64,000 bases of DNA, taken from contig NZ_JAPEMC010000001.1 in NCBI RefSeq assembly GCF_026343115.1, forward strand, positions 496,001-560,000, written 5' to 3'. Below are positions 37,685 to 48,682 of the stretch, in pieces. The stretch is from Streptomyces sp. NBC_00102. Its GTDB lineage: Bacteria; Actinomycetota; Actinomycetes; Streptomycetales; Streptomycetaceae. Under the pieces are notes generated by a model. It was not told where the DNA came from and searched no databases. It saw only the letters and a list, made by a program, of their open reading frames with translations. The translations under genes were made by a program, and so were the position numbers. Position 1 is the stretch's first letter; each line of letters begins with the position of its first letter.

Positions 37685-38710
37685 TCAGTGGCCGTCCGGG
37701 TCGGCCCGCTCCAGGGCGGGCCGGATTCCGGCGGCCGACTCGGTCAGCAGGTAGTCGGCGGCCGCCGTGTCCGTGACCAGGCTGGTGACCAGGCCGGAGC
37801 GGAGCACCGCTCCGATCGCCGCGGCCTTGCGCTGGCCGCCCGCGATGGCGACGACCTCGGGGATGCGGCGCAGCCGGTCGGCCTCCACGGTGATGCAGCG
37901 CTCGCCGAGGTCCCGGCCGACCCTGCGCCCCTCGGCGTCGAAGAGGTGGGCGGACATCTCGGCCGCGACGCCGAGGGAGGCGTAGTGGGCGCGCTCGCCG
38001 TCGGACAGCATGTCGTGGACGGTGGAGATGCCCGGCTCCCAGGAGCCGATGGAGACGGCGGCGACGGTGACCTTGTCGAAGTAGTCGAAGGCGCGCGCGA
38101 TCCCCGTCTGGTTGCGGAGGGCTGCGGCGGTGGCCGGGTCCGGCAGCAGCATCGGGGCGTAGATGGGGTGCGCCTCGCCGCCGGATACCTGGGCGGCCCT
38201 GCGGACCGCCTCCACGGACCCGCGCTCGGCCGTACCCGCGTCGTACACGCCGGTCAGCTGGACCACCGTGCACGGCGGCAGCTGGTCGAGCGCCGCGGCC
38301 ATGTGGATGGTGGACCGGCCCCAGGCCAGTCCGAGGACATCGCCTTCGGTCACCAGTTCGCCGAGGAGATCGGCCGCGACCTCGCCGAGGTTCTCCGGGT
38401 CGGGGGCGTCGTCCTGCTCGTCCGCCGGGGACTCCACGACGACCGCGTGGCGCAGCCCGTACCGGGACCGCAGCGCGTCGGAGCGCTCCGCGTCCAGCTC
38501 GGCCGGCACCCGGATCTCGATGCGCACGAGATCACGTTCGAGGGCCGTCTCCAGGACCCGGGCCACCTTGAAGCGGCTGACGCCGAACTCCTCGGCGATC
38601 TGGATCTTGGACTTGCCCTCCAGATAGAACCGTCGAGCCATGGCCGCCGCCTGCACGAGCTCCGCGGGGCCCATCCGCATGGCTGACCGACTCGCCGAGA
38701 TGCCAGACAC
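37685..38710 (-). CDS. SorC/DeoR-type sugar-binding transcriptional regulator
   Basis: This 341-residue protein has an N-terminal HTH (about 15-55; GKSKIQIAEEFGVSRFKVARVL) and the C-terminal sugar-phosphate-binding domain of SorC-type regulators (GLAWGRSTIHMAAAL; VVAIAGGQRKAAAIGAVLRSGL). It probably senses a phosphorylated sugar. The neighbouring rpe gene hints at pentose phosphates, which is inference. The GTG at 38710 has GAGGAG 7 nt upstream; a GTG at 38734 would add eight residues but lacks a site. Confidence 0.86.
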   Translation of the reverse strand: MSGISASRSAMRMGPAELVQAAAMARRFYLEGKSKIQIAEEFGVSRFKVARVLETALERDLVRIEIRVPAELDAERSDALRSRYGLRHAVVVESPADEQDDAPDPENLGEVAADLLGELVTEGDVLGLAWGRSTIHMAAALDQLPPCTVVQLTGVYDAGTAERGSVEAVRRAAQVSGGEAHPIYAPMLLPDPATAAALRNQTGIARAFDYFDKVTVAAVSIGSWEPGISTVHDMLSDGERAHYASLGVAAEMSAHLFDAEGRRVGRDLGERCITVEADRLRRIPEVVAIAGGQRKAAAIGAVLRSGLVTSLVTDTAAADYLLTESAAGIRPALERADPDGH

Positions 38711-38812
38711 CGCGATCTCCTCACTGCTGTTCACAAGCCCGTTACGCCGTTCATCCTGTCAGATCCGGCGCACTGGATCGGCCGCGTCGGACCGCGTTCA
38801 TCTGCCCTTGGC

Positions 38813-39496
38813 TCAGTGGCCGCATGCCCAGGGCGCGGAGGCCGTCGCGGTCTCCGCCTTCGCCCGCAGCGCGCGTACCGCCTCGGCCGGGTCGGACGCG
38901 CCGTACACCGCCGAGCCGGCGACGAACACGTCGGCGCCCGCCTCGGCACAGCGCTCGATGGTCTCCGCGGAGACCCCGCCGTCGATCTGCAGCCACAGGT
39001 CGAGGCCGTGCTTGGAGATCAGGTCCCGGGTGCGGCGGATCTTCGGCAGCATGATGTCGAGGAACGCCTGCCCGCCGAAGCCCGGCTCCACGGTCATGAT
39101 CAGCAGCATGTCGAGCTCGGGGAGCAGGTCCTCGTACGGCTCGATGGGCGTCGCCGGCTTGAGCGCCATCGACGCGCGCGCGCCCTTGGCCCGGATCTCC
39201 CGCGCGAGCCGGACCGGGGCCGCCGCGGCCTCCACGTGGAAGGTGACGGAACCGGCGCCGGCCTCGACGTACTGGGGCGCCCAGCGGTCGGGGTCCTCGA
39301 TCATGAGGTGGCAGTCGAGCGGGGTGTCGGTGGCCCGGCTCAGCGACTCCACGATGGGCACACCGAGGGTCAGGTTCGGCACGAAGTGGTTGTCCATCAC
39401 GTCGACGTGGAGCCAGTCGGCGCCCTGTACCGCCTTCGCCTCATCGGCGAGACGGGCGAAGTCGGCGGAGAGAATGCTGGGGTTGATCTGGGCCAT
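38813..39496 (-). CDS. rpe: Ribulose-phosphate 3-epimerase
   Basis: This 227-residue TIM-barrel enzyme interconverts ribulose 5-phosphate and xylulose 5-phosphate. Conserved motifs are [24 protein letters not shown] (metal-binding His and Asp), [10 protein letters not shown] and [11 protein letters not shown]. The ATG at 39496 begins the conserved sequence. It links to riboflavin synthesis through the ribulose 5-phosphate pool. Confidence 0.96.
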   Translation of the reverse strand: MAQINPSILSADFARLADEAKAVQGADWLHVDVMDNHFVPNLTLGVPIVESLSRATDTPLDCHLMIEDPDRWAPQYVEAGAGSVTFHVEAAAAPVRLAREIRAKGARASMALKPATPIEPYEDLLPELDMLLIMTVEPGFGGQAFLDIMLPKIRRTRDLISKHGLDLWLQIDGGVSAETIERCAEAGADVFVAGSAVYGASDPAEAVRALRAKAETATASAPWACGH

Positions 39497-39663
39497 GCCC
39501 CAAGCCTGCCATGCTCCGGACCGCTTCCCCGCCACGGGGAGCCCCAAAGCCTCACGGGGTGGTCACGGTTCGGGCAACGCGGGCCGTACGCGCTCCCGTA
39601 CGCCGGGAGGAAGGAGCGCGGTCCGGCCCGCGTCCCATGGCCGGGGCCGGCCCGGCCGCCGGA

Positions 39664-41097
39664 TCAGCCGGTACGCCGCAGCAGCGCGAGGTACATCGCG
39701 TCGGTGCCGTGCAGATGGGGCCAGAGCTGCACGTCGGGGCCGTCGCCCAGTGCGGGGACGCCCGGCATCAGGGGGCGGGCGTCCACCCACTCGGCCTCGA
39801 CCGGGTCGCCGCCGCGTCCCTTCAGGACGTCCTCCACGACGGTCCGGGTCTCCGCGAGGTGGGGCGAGCAGGTCGCGTAGCCGACGACGCCGCCGACGCG
39901 GACGGCCTTGAGCGCCTCGCGCAGCAGCCCGCGCTGGAGGGGGGCGAAGCCCTCCATGTCCTCGGGACGGCGGCGCCAGCGCGCTTCGGGCCGGCGGCGC
40001 AGCGCGCCCAGACCGGAGCACGGCACGTCCATCAGGATGCGGTCGAAGCTGCCGGGCAGCCACGGCGGGCGGGTGCCGTCGGCGGTGATCACCTGGTACG
40101 GGCCCGGGTTGCCGGCCAGCGCCCGTTCCACGAGCCGCGCGCGGTGCGGCTGCTTCTCGGCGGCGAGCAGGGCGGCGCCCCGCCCTGCGGCGAGCGCGGC
40201 CAGCAGCGCGGCCTTGCCGCCGGGGCCCGCGCAACCGTCGAGCCAGCGGGTGTCCTCACCCTCCAGCGGAGCGTTGGCGAGGGCGGCGGCGACGAGCTGG
40301 CTGCCCTCGTCCTGCACACCGGCCCGGCCGTCCCGTACGGCGGCCAGCGCACCGGGCTCGCCGCCCTCGGCCATGCGTACGGCGTAGGGCGACCAGCGGC
40401 CGGGGAGCGACTGCTCCTCGCCGAGGGCTTCCACGAGTTCGTCGGTGGTGGACCGGCCGGGGCGGGCCACCAGGGTGACCTCGGGGCGCTCGTTGTCGGC
40501 TTCGAGGAGGTCCTCGATCCCGGCCCGGCCGCCGCCGAGGGAGTCCCACAGGGCGGAGACCACCCAGCGCGGGTGCGAGTGGACGACCGCGAGGTGGGCC
40601 TCGGCGTCCTCGTCGAAGGGCGGCGCCACCTCGTCGAGCCAGGCGTCCAGGTCCTTCGCGGTGACCTTGCGCAGCACCGCGTTGACGAACTTGGCCCGTC
40701 CCTCCCCCAGCACCACGCGCGCCAGCTCGACGCTTGCGGAGACGGCGGCGTGGGTGGGGATGCGGGTGCCGAGGAGCTGGTGCACGCCCATGTCGAGCAC
40801 GTCGAGCACCGGCGGGTCGACCTCGCGCAGCGGCCGGTCGATGCAGGCCGCGACGATCGCGTCGTACGTGCCCTGCCGGCGCAGCGTCCCGTAGACCAGT
40901 TCCGTCGCCAGAGCCGCGTCGCGGCTGTCGAAGTCGCCCTTGGCGCGGGCCTTCTTCAGCAGCGGGGGCAGGACGAGGTTGGCGTAGGCGTCGCGCTCGT
41001 CGACCGCCCGCAGGACCTCGAAGGCCAGGAACCGTACCGGGTCCTTCTTCGGGCGGCGGTGGGGCTGGGCGGGACGGCGACGCGGCTGGTCGTTCAC
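39664..41097 (-). CDS. rsmB: RsmB-like 16S rRNA cytosine-C5 methyltransferase
   Basis: This 477-residue protein has an N-terminal NusB-like RNA-binding domain (about 20-165) and a Rossmann methyltransferase domain (about 240-477). The SAM site is LDGCAGPGGKAALLAALA, and the two catalytic cysteines are in DVPCSGLGALRRRPEARW and GYATCSPHLAET. It probably methylates C967 of 16S rRNA, as RsmB does in E. coli. The start is GTG at 41097 with GGAG about 10 nt upstream. It lies 80 bp after fmt, an arrangement conserved in many bacteria. Confidence 0.93.
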   Translation of the reverse strand: MNDQPRRRPAQPHRRPKKDPVRFLAFEVLRAVDERDAYANLVLPPLLKKARAKGDFDSRDAALATELVYGTLRRQGTYDAIVAACIDRPLREVDPPVLDVLDMGVHQLLGTRIPTHAAVSASVELARVVLGEGRAKFVNAVLRKVTAKDLDAWLDEVAPPFDEDAEAHLAVVHSHPRWVVSALWDSLGGGRAGIEDLLEADNERPEVTLVARPGRSTTDELVEALGEEQSLPGRWSPYAVRMAEGGEPGALAAVRDGRAGVQDEGSQLVAAALANAPLEGEDTRWLDGCAGPGGKAALLAALAAGRGAALLAAEKQPHRARLVERALAGNPGPYQVITADGTRPPWLPGSFDRILMDVPCSGLGALRRRPEARWRRRPEDMEGFAPLQRGLLREALKAVRVGGVVGYATCSPHLAETRTVVEDVLKGRGGDPVEAEWVDARPLMPGVPALGDGPDVQLWPHLHGTDAMYLALLRRTG

Positions 41098-41177
41098 GTG
41101 AAAGGTGCTCCGCTGGTGGTGAGAGGACGAACCCACCCAGCCTACGTCGCCGCCCGCCCCGGCACGGAACCGCGTGA

Positions 41178-42110
41178 CTACGCTCCGAGCAGCTCCCCGG
41201 GGGCGATGCGGACACCGCGCGCCCAGTCGGCGGCCTGCATGGGCTTCTTGCCCTGGGGCTGCACCCAGAGCAGTTCGACGGCGTGCGAGCCGGTGCCCAC
41301 GTACACGTTCTTCTTGGTGGCCGAGATCTCGCCCGGGGCGAGGTCGTGGCGGTCGGTCACCGGGGTGGCCTGGACGAGCTTGAGGCGCTCGCCGCGGAAG
41401 AGCGTCCAGGCGCCGGGGGCGGGCGTGCAGCCGCGCACGATCCGGTCGACCCGCAGGGCGGGCGCCGCCCACTGCACCTGGGCGTCCTCGACCGTGATCT
41501 TCGGCGCGAGGGTGACCCCGTCGGCCGGCTGGGGCACCGCGTGCAGGGTGCCGTCCTCGATGCCGTCCATCGTCGCGACGAGCAGCCCGGATCCGGCGAA
41601 GGCGAGCCGGGTCAGCAGGTCGCCGCTGGTGTCGGTCGGACGGACCTCTTCGGTGAGGACCCCGTAGACGGGTCCCGAGTCGAGGCCCTCCTCGATGAGG
41701 AAGGTCGAGGCGCCGGTGACCTCGTCCCCGGCCATCACGGAGTGCTGCACGGGGGCGGCGCCGCGCCAGGCGGGGAGCAGCGAGAAGTGCAGGTTGACCC
41801 ATCCTCGGGCGGGGATCGCCAGGGCGGCCTTCGGCAGCAGCGCGCCGTAGGCGACGACCGGGCAGCAGTCGGGGGCGATCTCCCGCAGCCGCGCCAGGAA
41901 GTCCTCGTCGCGTGGCCGGACCGGCTTGAGGACCTCGATCCCGGCCTCCTCGGCACGCTCGGCGACCGGGCTGGCGACCAGCCGCCGTCCTCGGCCGGCC
42001 GGTGCGTCGGGACGAGTGACGACGGCGGCCACCTCGTGGCGCCCGGAGGCGATCAGGGCGTCCAGGGCGGGGACTGCGACCTCGGGGGTGCCTGCGAAGA
42101 CGAGCTTCAT
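41178..42110 (-). CDS. fmt: Methionyl-tRNA formyltransferase
   Basis: This 310-residue enzyme formylates initiator Met-tRNA using 10-formyltetrahydrofolate. The catalytic Asn-His-Asp set is seen in [17 protein letters not shown] and [27 protein letters not shown] is the standard N-terminus and fixes the start at 42110. The C-terminal tRNA-binding domain spans about 205-310. A palindromic repeat element lies 55 bp upstream. Confidence 0.97.
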   Translation of the reverse strand: MKLVFAGTPEVAVPALDALIASGRHEVAAVVTRPDAPAGRGRRLVASPVAERAEEAGIEVLKPVRPRDEDFLARLREIAPDCCPVVAYGALLPKAALAIPARGWVNLHFSLLPAWRGAAPVQHSVMAGDEVTGASTFLIEEGLDSGPVYGVLTEEVRPTDTSGDLLTRLAFAGSGLLVATMDGIEDGTLHAVPQPADGVTLAPKITVEDAQVQWAAPALRVDRIVRGCTPAPGAWTLFRGERLKLVQATPVTDRHDLAPGEISATKKNVYVGTGSHAVELLWVQPQGKKPMQAADWARGVRIAPGELLGA

Positions 42111-42164
42111 GGGTGGCTGACTGCCTCTCGGGCGGGCGTACGGTGACGAGCGACGCACCAGTCT

Positions 42165-42329
42165 AGTGCCGCGTCAGCCAGGGTTTGCCTGCCGAGGAGC
42201 GGCGTCGGGTGCGTGCTCCCGGTGTGTCGGCCGGAAGCCCCCGTACGGGACGTACTCGGGCTTTCGGCCGGCGCGGCGAGAGTGCGTGCCGGGCGTCGCG
42301 ACGGGGCAAACCCTGGCTGACGCGGCACT
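42165..42329. repeat. 165-bp palindromic element with 25-bp terminal inverted repeats
   Basis: The first 25 bp (42165-42189, beginning AGTGCCGCGTCAGCCAGGG) are the exact reverse complement of the last 25 bp (42305-42329). The interior is an imperfect palindrome: CGGCCGGAAGCCC near 42230 faces GGGCTTTCGGCCG near 42271, around a GTACGGGACGTAC centre. There is no open frame. This is the form of a MITE or a REP-like hairpin element. No clear target-site duplication is seen at the borders. Confidence 0.85.
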
Positions 42330-42535
42330 GGGCCGTGTCCACCGGCCCGGACGGGTTCAGGCCCCTCGCGCCCCGGGGGGGCGCACACGCGGCGTACGCC
42401 CGGCGCACATGCGGAAACGGCCGGAGAGCGTGACCACAAGGGCGGGTCGGGCGTTGGTCAAAGGAGATTGACCGAAGCGAGTCGCCGCGCTGCGGCGGCC
42501 CGATCCCTTTCAACGCCGGTTCGAGAGGCTTCTTC
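42330..42535. other. Intergenic region upstream of the small HTH gene
   Basis: These 206 bases contain no convincing gene and no strong promoter match. They probably hold the promoter of the downstream plus-strand gene. Confidence 0.4.
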
Positions 42536-43087
42536 ATGGCCGACCACGCAACGCACGACGCCCAAGCGCGGGCCAGTCTGCATCTCCTGGTGCGGGACAT
42601 CGAGCGGGTCAGGCGGCAGGTGGACGCGCTGCGCACCCTCACCGCGCAGCTGGGCAATGTCTACCGTCCGCGCCGCTCGGGCCCCTCCGCGGGCTTCGTG
42701 GTCTACGGGCGGGCCCCCGCCCCCACGGTCCGTCTGGCCCAGGAGCTGCGGGACAGTGTCGAGACGCTCGTCACCGCCGCGGTCGACTTCGACCGTTCGC
42801 TGGGCTTCTCCTGGGACGCGGTGGGTTCGGCCCTGGGCGTCACCAAGCAGGCGGTGCATCGCCGTTACGGCGCACGCCGTACGACTCCGCAGCCGGCCGG
42901 GGAGTCCGCCGAGGCCTCGGCCGGACGTTCCGCTCCGGCCGCCGTCGAGCCGGGGCCCGCGCACGGCGCGGCCACGCCCGTGCCGTCCGTGCCCGCGGCC
43001 CGCTCGATGCCCCCGCAGCCCTCGCCGGGCGCTCCGCTGCGCGGTGAGATGCGGCCGGGCGTCTTCCCCGGCCCGCGCAACGGCTGA
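42536..43087 (+). CDS. Hypothetical protein with HTH-like segment
   Basis: This 183-residue protein is not recognised as a characterised family. Its first 115 residues are helical and include a probable helix-turn-helix, [22 protein letters not shown] (about 87-108, 22 residues, outlined here). The C-terminal 70 residues are Pro/Ala/Ser-rich and probably disordered. The ATG at 42536 follows AGAGG with 7 nt spacing. It may bind DNA, but its targets are unknown. Transcribed alone, convergent with priA. Confidence 0.7.
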   Translation: MADHATHDAQARASLHLLVRDIERVRRQVDALRTLTAQLGNVYRPRRSGPSAGFVVYGRAPAPTVRLAQELRDSVETLVTAAVDFDRSLGFSWDAVGSALGVTKQAVHRRYGARRTTPQPAGESAEASAGRSAPAAVEPGPAHGAATPVPSVPAARSMPPQPSPGAPLRGEMRPGVFPGPRNG

Positions 43088-43092
43088 CGCCC

Positions 43093-43119
43093 CGTCGGCC
43101 GGCGCCCCACCGGCCGACG
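43093..43119. terminator. Terminator between HTH gene and priA
   Basis: CGTCGGCCGG at 43093-43102 pairs with CCGGCCGACG at 43110-43119 around a 7-nt loop. A further GC-rich stretch with the 15-bp unit ACCGACGGGCCGGCC in tandem follows up to about 43165. Confidence 0.75.
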
Positions 43120-43170
43120 CCCCGGGCCGGCCGGCCACCGACGGGCCGGCCACCGACGGGCCGGCCGGCC

Positions 43171-45315
43171 TCAGCCGATGTCGGGCGGATCGATCCTGAT
43201 GCGTACGGGCTCCGCGCCGCCCCTGGCCGTCCGCGCGGCCTGAGCCGCCTTCAGCGCGGCGGCGAGGGCGGCGCCGCGCCCGGGGACCACCCGGATCAGC
43301 AGCCGCTCCCAGCTCTCGCCCTGCGGCGCGTCCCCGCTCCGGCGCGCTCGCCCCGGTCCGGCGGAGGGCACCGGTACCGGCCCCAGGATCTCGGCCTCCG
43401 GCGGGAGGCTCGCGCTCTCCAGGAACGCCGTGAGCGCCCCGGGCGCGCCCGTCACCGAGGCCATCCGGGAGACGGGCGGGAAGCCCAGTTCGGCCCGCTC
43501 GGCCAGCTCCCGGCGGGCGAACCCGGCCGGGTCCCAGCGCACCAGCGCCTGGACGGGGCCGAGCGTCGGTTCGGCCACGACGACCACGGTGCCGCCCTCC
43601 TCCTGGCCCCGGACCAGTGAGGCGGCGGCGATCCAGCGGCGCAGCGCCTCTTCGCCCGCCCGGAGGTCGGGGCGGCCGAGCATGGCCCAGCCGTCGAGCA
43701 GCAGGGCCGCGGCGTATCCGCCCTCGGCGACGGGTTCGGCACCGGGGGTGCTCACCACGAGGGCGGGTTCGCCCGGCACCGCGTCCAGGATGTGGTCGCG
43801 CCCCGAGGTGCGGACCGGCACCTTGGGGAAGGCGCGGCCGAGTTCGTCCGCCGTCCGCCGGGCCCCGACGATCTGCGCGCGCAGCCGGCCCGCTCCGCAC
43901 TCGGGGCAGTGCCAGGCGTGTTCGGGCCGGCCGCACCAGGCGCAGTCGAGTTCCCGCTGGTCCTGGGCCTGGAGCGGTCCGGCGCAGTGCCGGCAGCGGG
44001 CAGGGGTACGGCAGCGCTCGCAGGCGAGCCGGGGGGCGTACCCCCGGCGCGGGACCTGCACCAGCACCGGGCCGTCGCGCAGCCCGTCGCGCGCGGTCTG
44101 CCACGCCAGGCTCGGCAGCCGTGCGGTGCGCGCGGCGCCGTCCCGGGCGAGCTGCTCGTCACCGATGGTGCGGATCAGCGGGGCGGCCCGCCGTACGTGG
44201 TCGCGGGTGGCGATCAGCGGCAGGGCCCAGCCGGTCTCGACCAGCTGCGCGGCCTCGACCGTGCAGCCGGTTGCGCCGAGCAGGAACCCGCACCGCCCGT
44301 GGGCGGCCCTGAGTTCCAGCACCTCCCGGACGTGGGGAAAGGGGGCGTTGTCGTCGCTGTGGCTGGAGTCCCCGTCGTCCCAGATCACGACGAGCCCCAG
44401 GTCGGCGACGGGCGCGAACATCGCCGCCCGGGTCCCGACGACGGCCCGCACCGAGCCTCGCCGGACGGCGAGCCATTCGCGGTACCGCTTCTCCGGGCCG
44501 GACTCCGCGGTGAGCAGGGCGTGCAGGCCGGGGCCGAGCAGCGCGGTCAGCGCCGCGTCGACCCGTCCGGCCGTCCTGCCGTCCGGGACGACGACGAGCG
44601 CCCCGCGTCCCGAGGCGAGGGTGGCGGCGACGGCGCGGGCGATCTCGTGGGGCCAGTGCGGTCCGGGCAGGGCGGTCCACACGGCCCTGGGGGCGCCGCC
44701 CTCGGCCAGCGCGCGCAGGAAGCCGGGCCCCTGGGCGTACCGCTCCCAGCTGCCCGGCTCGGGAGGCGGCGGCGGGGGCAGCGGCTGGGGAGAGGGTTTG
44801 CTCTCGGCGCGGCCGTTGCGCGGCGGCACCGCCAGCTGGAGCACATCGGCGAGGCTGCCGGCGTACCGGTCGGCGACCGCGCGCGCGAGCCCCAGCAGTT
44901 CGGGCCCGAGGACCGGCTCCGGCGAGACGACGTAGGCGAGGGCGGCCAGCGTGCCCTGGTAGTCGGACTCGGCCCGCCGCTCGACGAGGAACCCGTCGAT
45001 CAGGCCGCCGCCCTCGCGCCGGCCGCCGCGGACCTGGCGTGCGCCGGCCCCGAAGCGGACCCGGACCCGTACGCCGGGCTGCGCCTCGGCGTCGAGTTCC
45101 TCGGGCACCGCGTAGTCGAAGTACTGGTCGAGGTGGAGCACTCCCTTGTTCACCAGGACGCGGGCGACGGGCAGTTCGGCGGCGAGCGGCGCTCCGCGCC
45201 AGGTACGCGGCTTGGCGCGTGGCACCTTCGCCCGGCGCACGGTCTCCCGGATGAGCGCAAGCTGCTCCGGCATGCCGTCCCCGGGCTCCTCCGCCCGCTC
45301 GTCCTCGCTGCTCAC
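43171..45315 (-). CDS. priA: PriA-like primosomal protein lacking helicase motifs
   Basis: This 714-residue protein aligns with PriA, which restarts stalled replication forks. The N-terminal 3'-DNA-binding domain (about 50-155) and the zinc-binding insert, CERCRTPARCRHCAGPL ... CAWCGRPEHAWHCPECGAG, are intact. The Walker A site is replaced by ALPGPHWPHEIA and the DExH box reads IWDDGDSSH, so ATP hydrolysis and unwinding are unlikely. Loss of these motifs is known for actinobacterial PriA homologues, which are annotated as probable primosomal protein N'. A GTG at 45315 with AGGA upstream is chosen; another GTG lies 6 bp further 5'. Confidence 0.88.
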   Translation of the reverse strand: MSSEDERAEEPGDGMPEQLALIRETVRRAKVPRAKPRTWRGAPLAAELPVARVLVNKGVLHLDQYFDYAVPEELDAEAQPGVRVRVRFGAGARQVRGGRREGGGLIDGFLVERRAESDYQGTLAALAYVVSPEPVLGPELLGLARAVADRYAGSLADVLQLAVPPRNGRAESKPSPQPLPPPPPPEPGSWERYAQGPGFLRALAEGGAPRAVWTALPGPHWPHEIARAVAATLASGRGALVVVPDGRTAGRVDAALTALLGPGLHALLTAESGPEKRYREWLAVRRGSVRAVVGTRAAMFAPVADLGLVVIWDDGDSSHSDDNAPFPHVREVLELRAAHGRCGFLLGATGCTVEAAQLVETGWALPLIATRDHVRRAAPLIRTIGDEQLARDGAARTARLPSLAWQTARDGLRDGPVLVQVPRRGYAPRLACERCRTPARCRHCAGPLQAQDQRELDCAWCGRPEHAWHCPECGAGRLRAQIVGARRTADELGRAFPKVPVRTSGRDHILDAVPGEPALVVSTPGAEPVAEGGYAAALLLDGWAMLGRPDLRAGEEALRRWIAAASLVRGQEEGGTVVVVAEPTLGPVQALVRWDPAGFARRELAERAELGFPPVSRMASVTGAPGALTAFLESASLPPEAEILGPVPVPSAGPGRARRSGDAPQGESWERLLIRVVPGRGAALAAALKAAQAARTARGGAEPVRIRIDPPDIG

Positions 45316-45362
45316 AGCCACATTCCTACCAGAGGGGACCGACAGTGCCCGGCGCACGGCGA

Positions 45363-45408
45363 ACGGCCGGGGCCCGGAACACCGTCACGGTGTCCGGGCC
45401 CCGGCCGT
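45363..45408 (-). terminator. Terminator between metK and priA
   Basis: A long stem (45363-45384 with 45387-45408 approximately, one mismatch) of ACGGCCGGGGCCCGGA-type arms lies 40 bp beyond the metK stop. It separates metK from priA, both on the minus strand. Confidence 0.85.
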
Positions 45409-45447
45409 CGTCGCGTGTGCGGGTCCGCAGGGGCGGACCGGCGGTGA

Positions 45448-46668
<1,221 letters not shown>

Positions 46669-46908
46669 ATCGCTCCCTGGGGGTTGCAGCGGCTGCTGGC
46701 TGATCATGGGTGGACCGGTCGGGAGCTGCGCCCGACACGTTCCGCGACCAGTTTATCGGTCGCTTCCGGCGGTTGGGCCACACGTCTCGCCCCTTGGGAG
46801 TGCTGTGACGTGCGGCACTGACGTTTTCGGAGGTCGGGCCCTCCCGCGGAAGCGCTGTGGAGTCCTATTTTCTCCCCGGCCACGACCGCGGTTGCGGCGG
46901 GGGTGAAT

Positions 46909-48114
46909 CTACTCCGGGAAACGAGTGGCTACCAGATCCCACACGGTGTCGGCAAGGCCCTCCTTGGGCCCGTACGGCACGGCCGTCTCGCCTCCGTCCG
47001 CGGCGAGCACCACCGCTTCGTTCTCCTCCTGGCCGAAGGTCTTGCGCTCACCCACCTCGTTCACGACGAGGAGGTCACACCCCTTGCGGGCCAGCTTCCC
47101 GCGGCCGTTGGCGAGTACGTCGTCCGTCTCGGCGGCGAACCCCACGACCACCTGTCCGGGTGCGGCCCGTTCGGCGGAGAGCTCGGCGAGAATGTCCGGA
47201 TTACGCACGAGTCGAATGACCGGATCTGCCCGGTCGTCGCGCTTCTTGATCTTGCCCGTGGCGTACTCGGAGGGCCGGAAGTCGGCGACGGCGGCGGCCA
47301 TCACCACCACGTCCGCGTCGGCGGCCGCCTTGAGTACGGCCTCCCGCAGCTGGATCGCCGTCCCCACGTGGACCACGTCGGCGCCGGCCGGGTCCGGCAG
47401 TCCGGTGTTCGCCTCGATCAGGGTGACCCGGGCGCCCCGGGCGACGGCCGTGCGCGCGAGCGCGTACCCCTGCTTGCCGGAGGAGCGGTTGCCCAGGTAG
47501 CGGACCGGGTCGATCGGCTCGCGGGTGCCTCCGGCGCTGATCACGACGTGGCGCCCCGCGAGGTCGGGCGCCGTGGCGCCCCGCGCCAGCACCCGGCGGC
47601 AGACCTCGAAGATCTCGGCGGGATCGGGGAGCCGTCCCTTGCCGGTGTCGACGCCGGTGAGGCGGCCGACGGCGGGCTCGATGACGACGGCGCCCCGGCG
47701 GCGCAGGGTGGCGACGTTCTCCTGGGTGGCGGGGTGCTCCCACATCTCGGTGTGCATCGCGGGCGCGAACACGACCGGGCAGCGGGCCGTGAGCAGGGTG
47801 TTGGTGAGCAGGTCGTCGGCGAGGCCGTGGGCGGCCTTGGCGAGCATGTCGGCGGTGGCCGGAGCGACCACGACGAGGTCGGCGGCCTGCCCGGTGCGTA
47901 CGTGGGGCACCTCGTGGACGTCGTTCCAGACCTCGGTGGAGACCGGGTGCCCGGAGAGCGCGGACCAGGTGGCGGCGCCGACGAAGTGCAGCGAGGCCGC
48001 GGTGGGCACCACGGTCACGTCGTGCCCGGACTCGGTCAGCCGGCGCAGCAGTTCGCACGCCTTGTACGCGGCGATGCCTCCGCTGACCCCCAGAACGACC
48101 TTCGGCTTCTCCAC
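46909..48114 (-). CDS. coaBC: Phosphopantothenoylcysteine synthetase/decarboxylase
   Basis: This 401-residue bifunctional protein performs two steps of coenzyme A synthesis. The flavin-dependent decarboxylase CoaC is N-terminal (about 1-185; GVSGGIAAYKACELLRRL and the PAMHTEMW motif, His replacing the usual Asn in PAMNxxMW). The CTP-dependent synthetase CoaB is C-terminal (about 190-401; SAGGTREPIDPVRYLGNRS and AAAVADFRP). The GTG at 48114 has GGGGAGA upstream. The 240 bp between its stop and metK probably hold the metK promoter; no SAM riboswitch is evident there. Confidence 0.95.
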   Translation of the reverse strand: MEKPKVVLGVSGGIAAYKACELLRRLTESGHDVTVVPTAASLHFVGAATWSALSGHPVSTEVWNDVHEVPHVRTGQAADLVVVAPATADMLAKAAHGLADDLLTNTLLTARCPVVFAPAMHTEMWEHPATQENVATLRRRGAVVIEPAVGRLTGVDTGKGRLPDPAEIFEVCRRVLARGATAPDLAGRHVVISAGGTREPIDPVRYLGNRSSGKQGYALARTAVARGARVTLIEANTGLPDPAGADVVHVGTAIQLREAVLKAAADADVVVMAAAVADFRPSEYATGKIKKRDDRADPVIRLVRNPDILAELSAERAAPGQVVVGFAAETDDVLANGRGKLARKGCDLLVVNEVGERKTFGQEENEAVVLAADGGETAVPYGPKEGLADTVWDLVATRFPE

Positions 48115-48286
48115 TGCGTCTCCCCGCACTCGGCTCGGTGTCCTTCCATGCTGCCCCACCGCCGCCGCCCGTCGTCGGGCGGGCCGGGACGCTTCCGGTC
48201 CCGGACACGCCCCGGGCCCGGCGGATGATCCGCCGGGCCCGGGGTGAAGGTGCGTTCTTCCTGCCCGCGGCAGGAGGTGCGGCTGC

Positions 48287-48559
48287 TTACTGCGCGGGGC
48301 CCTCGATGGCCTCGGAGGTCAGCAGGCCGGCGTTGATCTCGCGGAGCGCGATCGACAGCGGCTTCTCGTGGACGTGGGTGTCGACGAGCGGACCGACGTA
48401 CTCGAGGAGGCCTTCACCGAGCTGCGAGTAGTACGCGTTGATCTGGCGCGCGCGCTTGGCGGCGTAGATCACGAGGCTGTACTTCGAGTCGGTGGCCTCG
48501 AGGAGCTCATCAATCGGCGGGTTGATGATGCCCTCGGGCGTGGTGATGGAAGAGGACAC
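48287..48559 (-). CDS. rpoZ: RNA polymerase omega subunit
   Basis: This 90-residue protein assists assembly of RNA polymerase by chaperoning beta-prime. [20 protein letters not shown] and the [10 protein letters not shown] segment are typical of streptomycete omega. The start is the GTG at 48559 with GGAAGG upstream, which gives the usual 90-residue length. It lies 123 bp after gmk, the standard gmk-rpoZ-coaBC order. Confidence 0.97.
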   Translation of the reverse strand: MSSSITTPEGIINPPIDELLEATDSKYSLVIYAAKRARQINAYYSQLGEGLLEYVGPLVDTHVHEKPLSIALREINAGLLTSEAIEGPAQ

Positions 48560-48682
48560 TCTCTGCCTTCCGAAGGGGGTGTAGATCAAAGAGATCTTTG
48601 ATGCTGCGACTGCCGGCCGGCGGTGATCCGTGCGGTGCGGCTGACACTCGGCGTCGGCCGTGAGGCCGTTGGCGTCGGTTCG

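Noticed and set aside
46669..46908. SAM riboswitch before metK
   Set aside because: No conserved SAM-I or SAM-II core could be seen in the 240-nt leader. Only a short GCGACC/GGTCGC stem is present.
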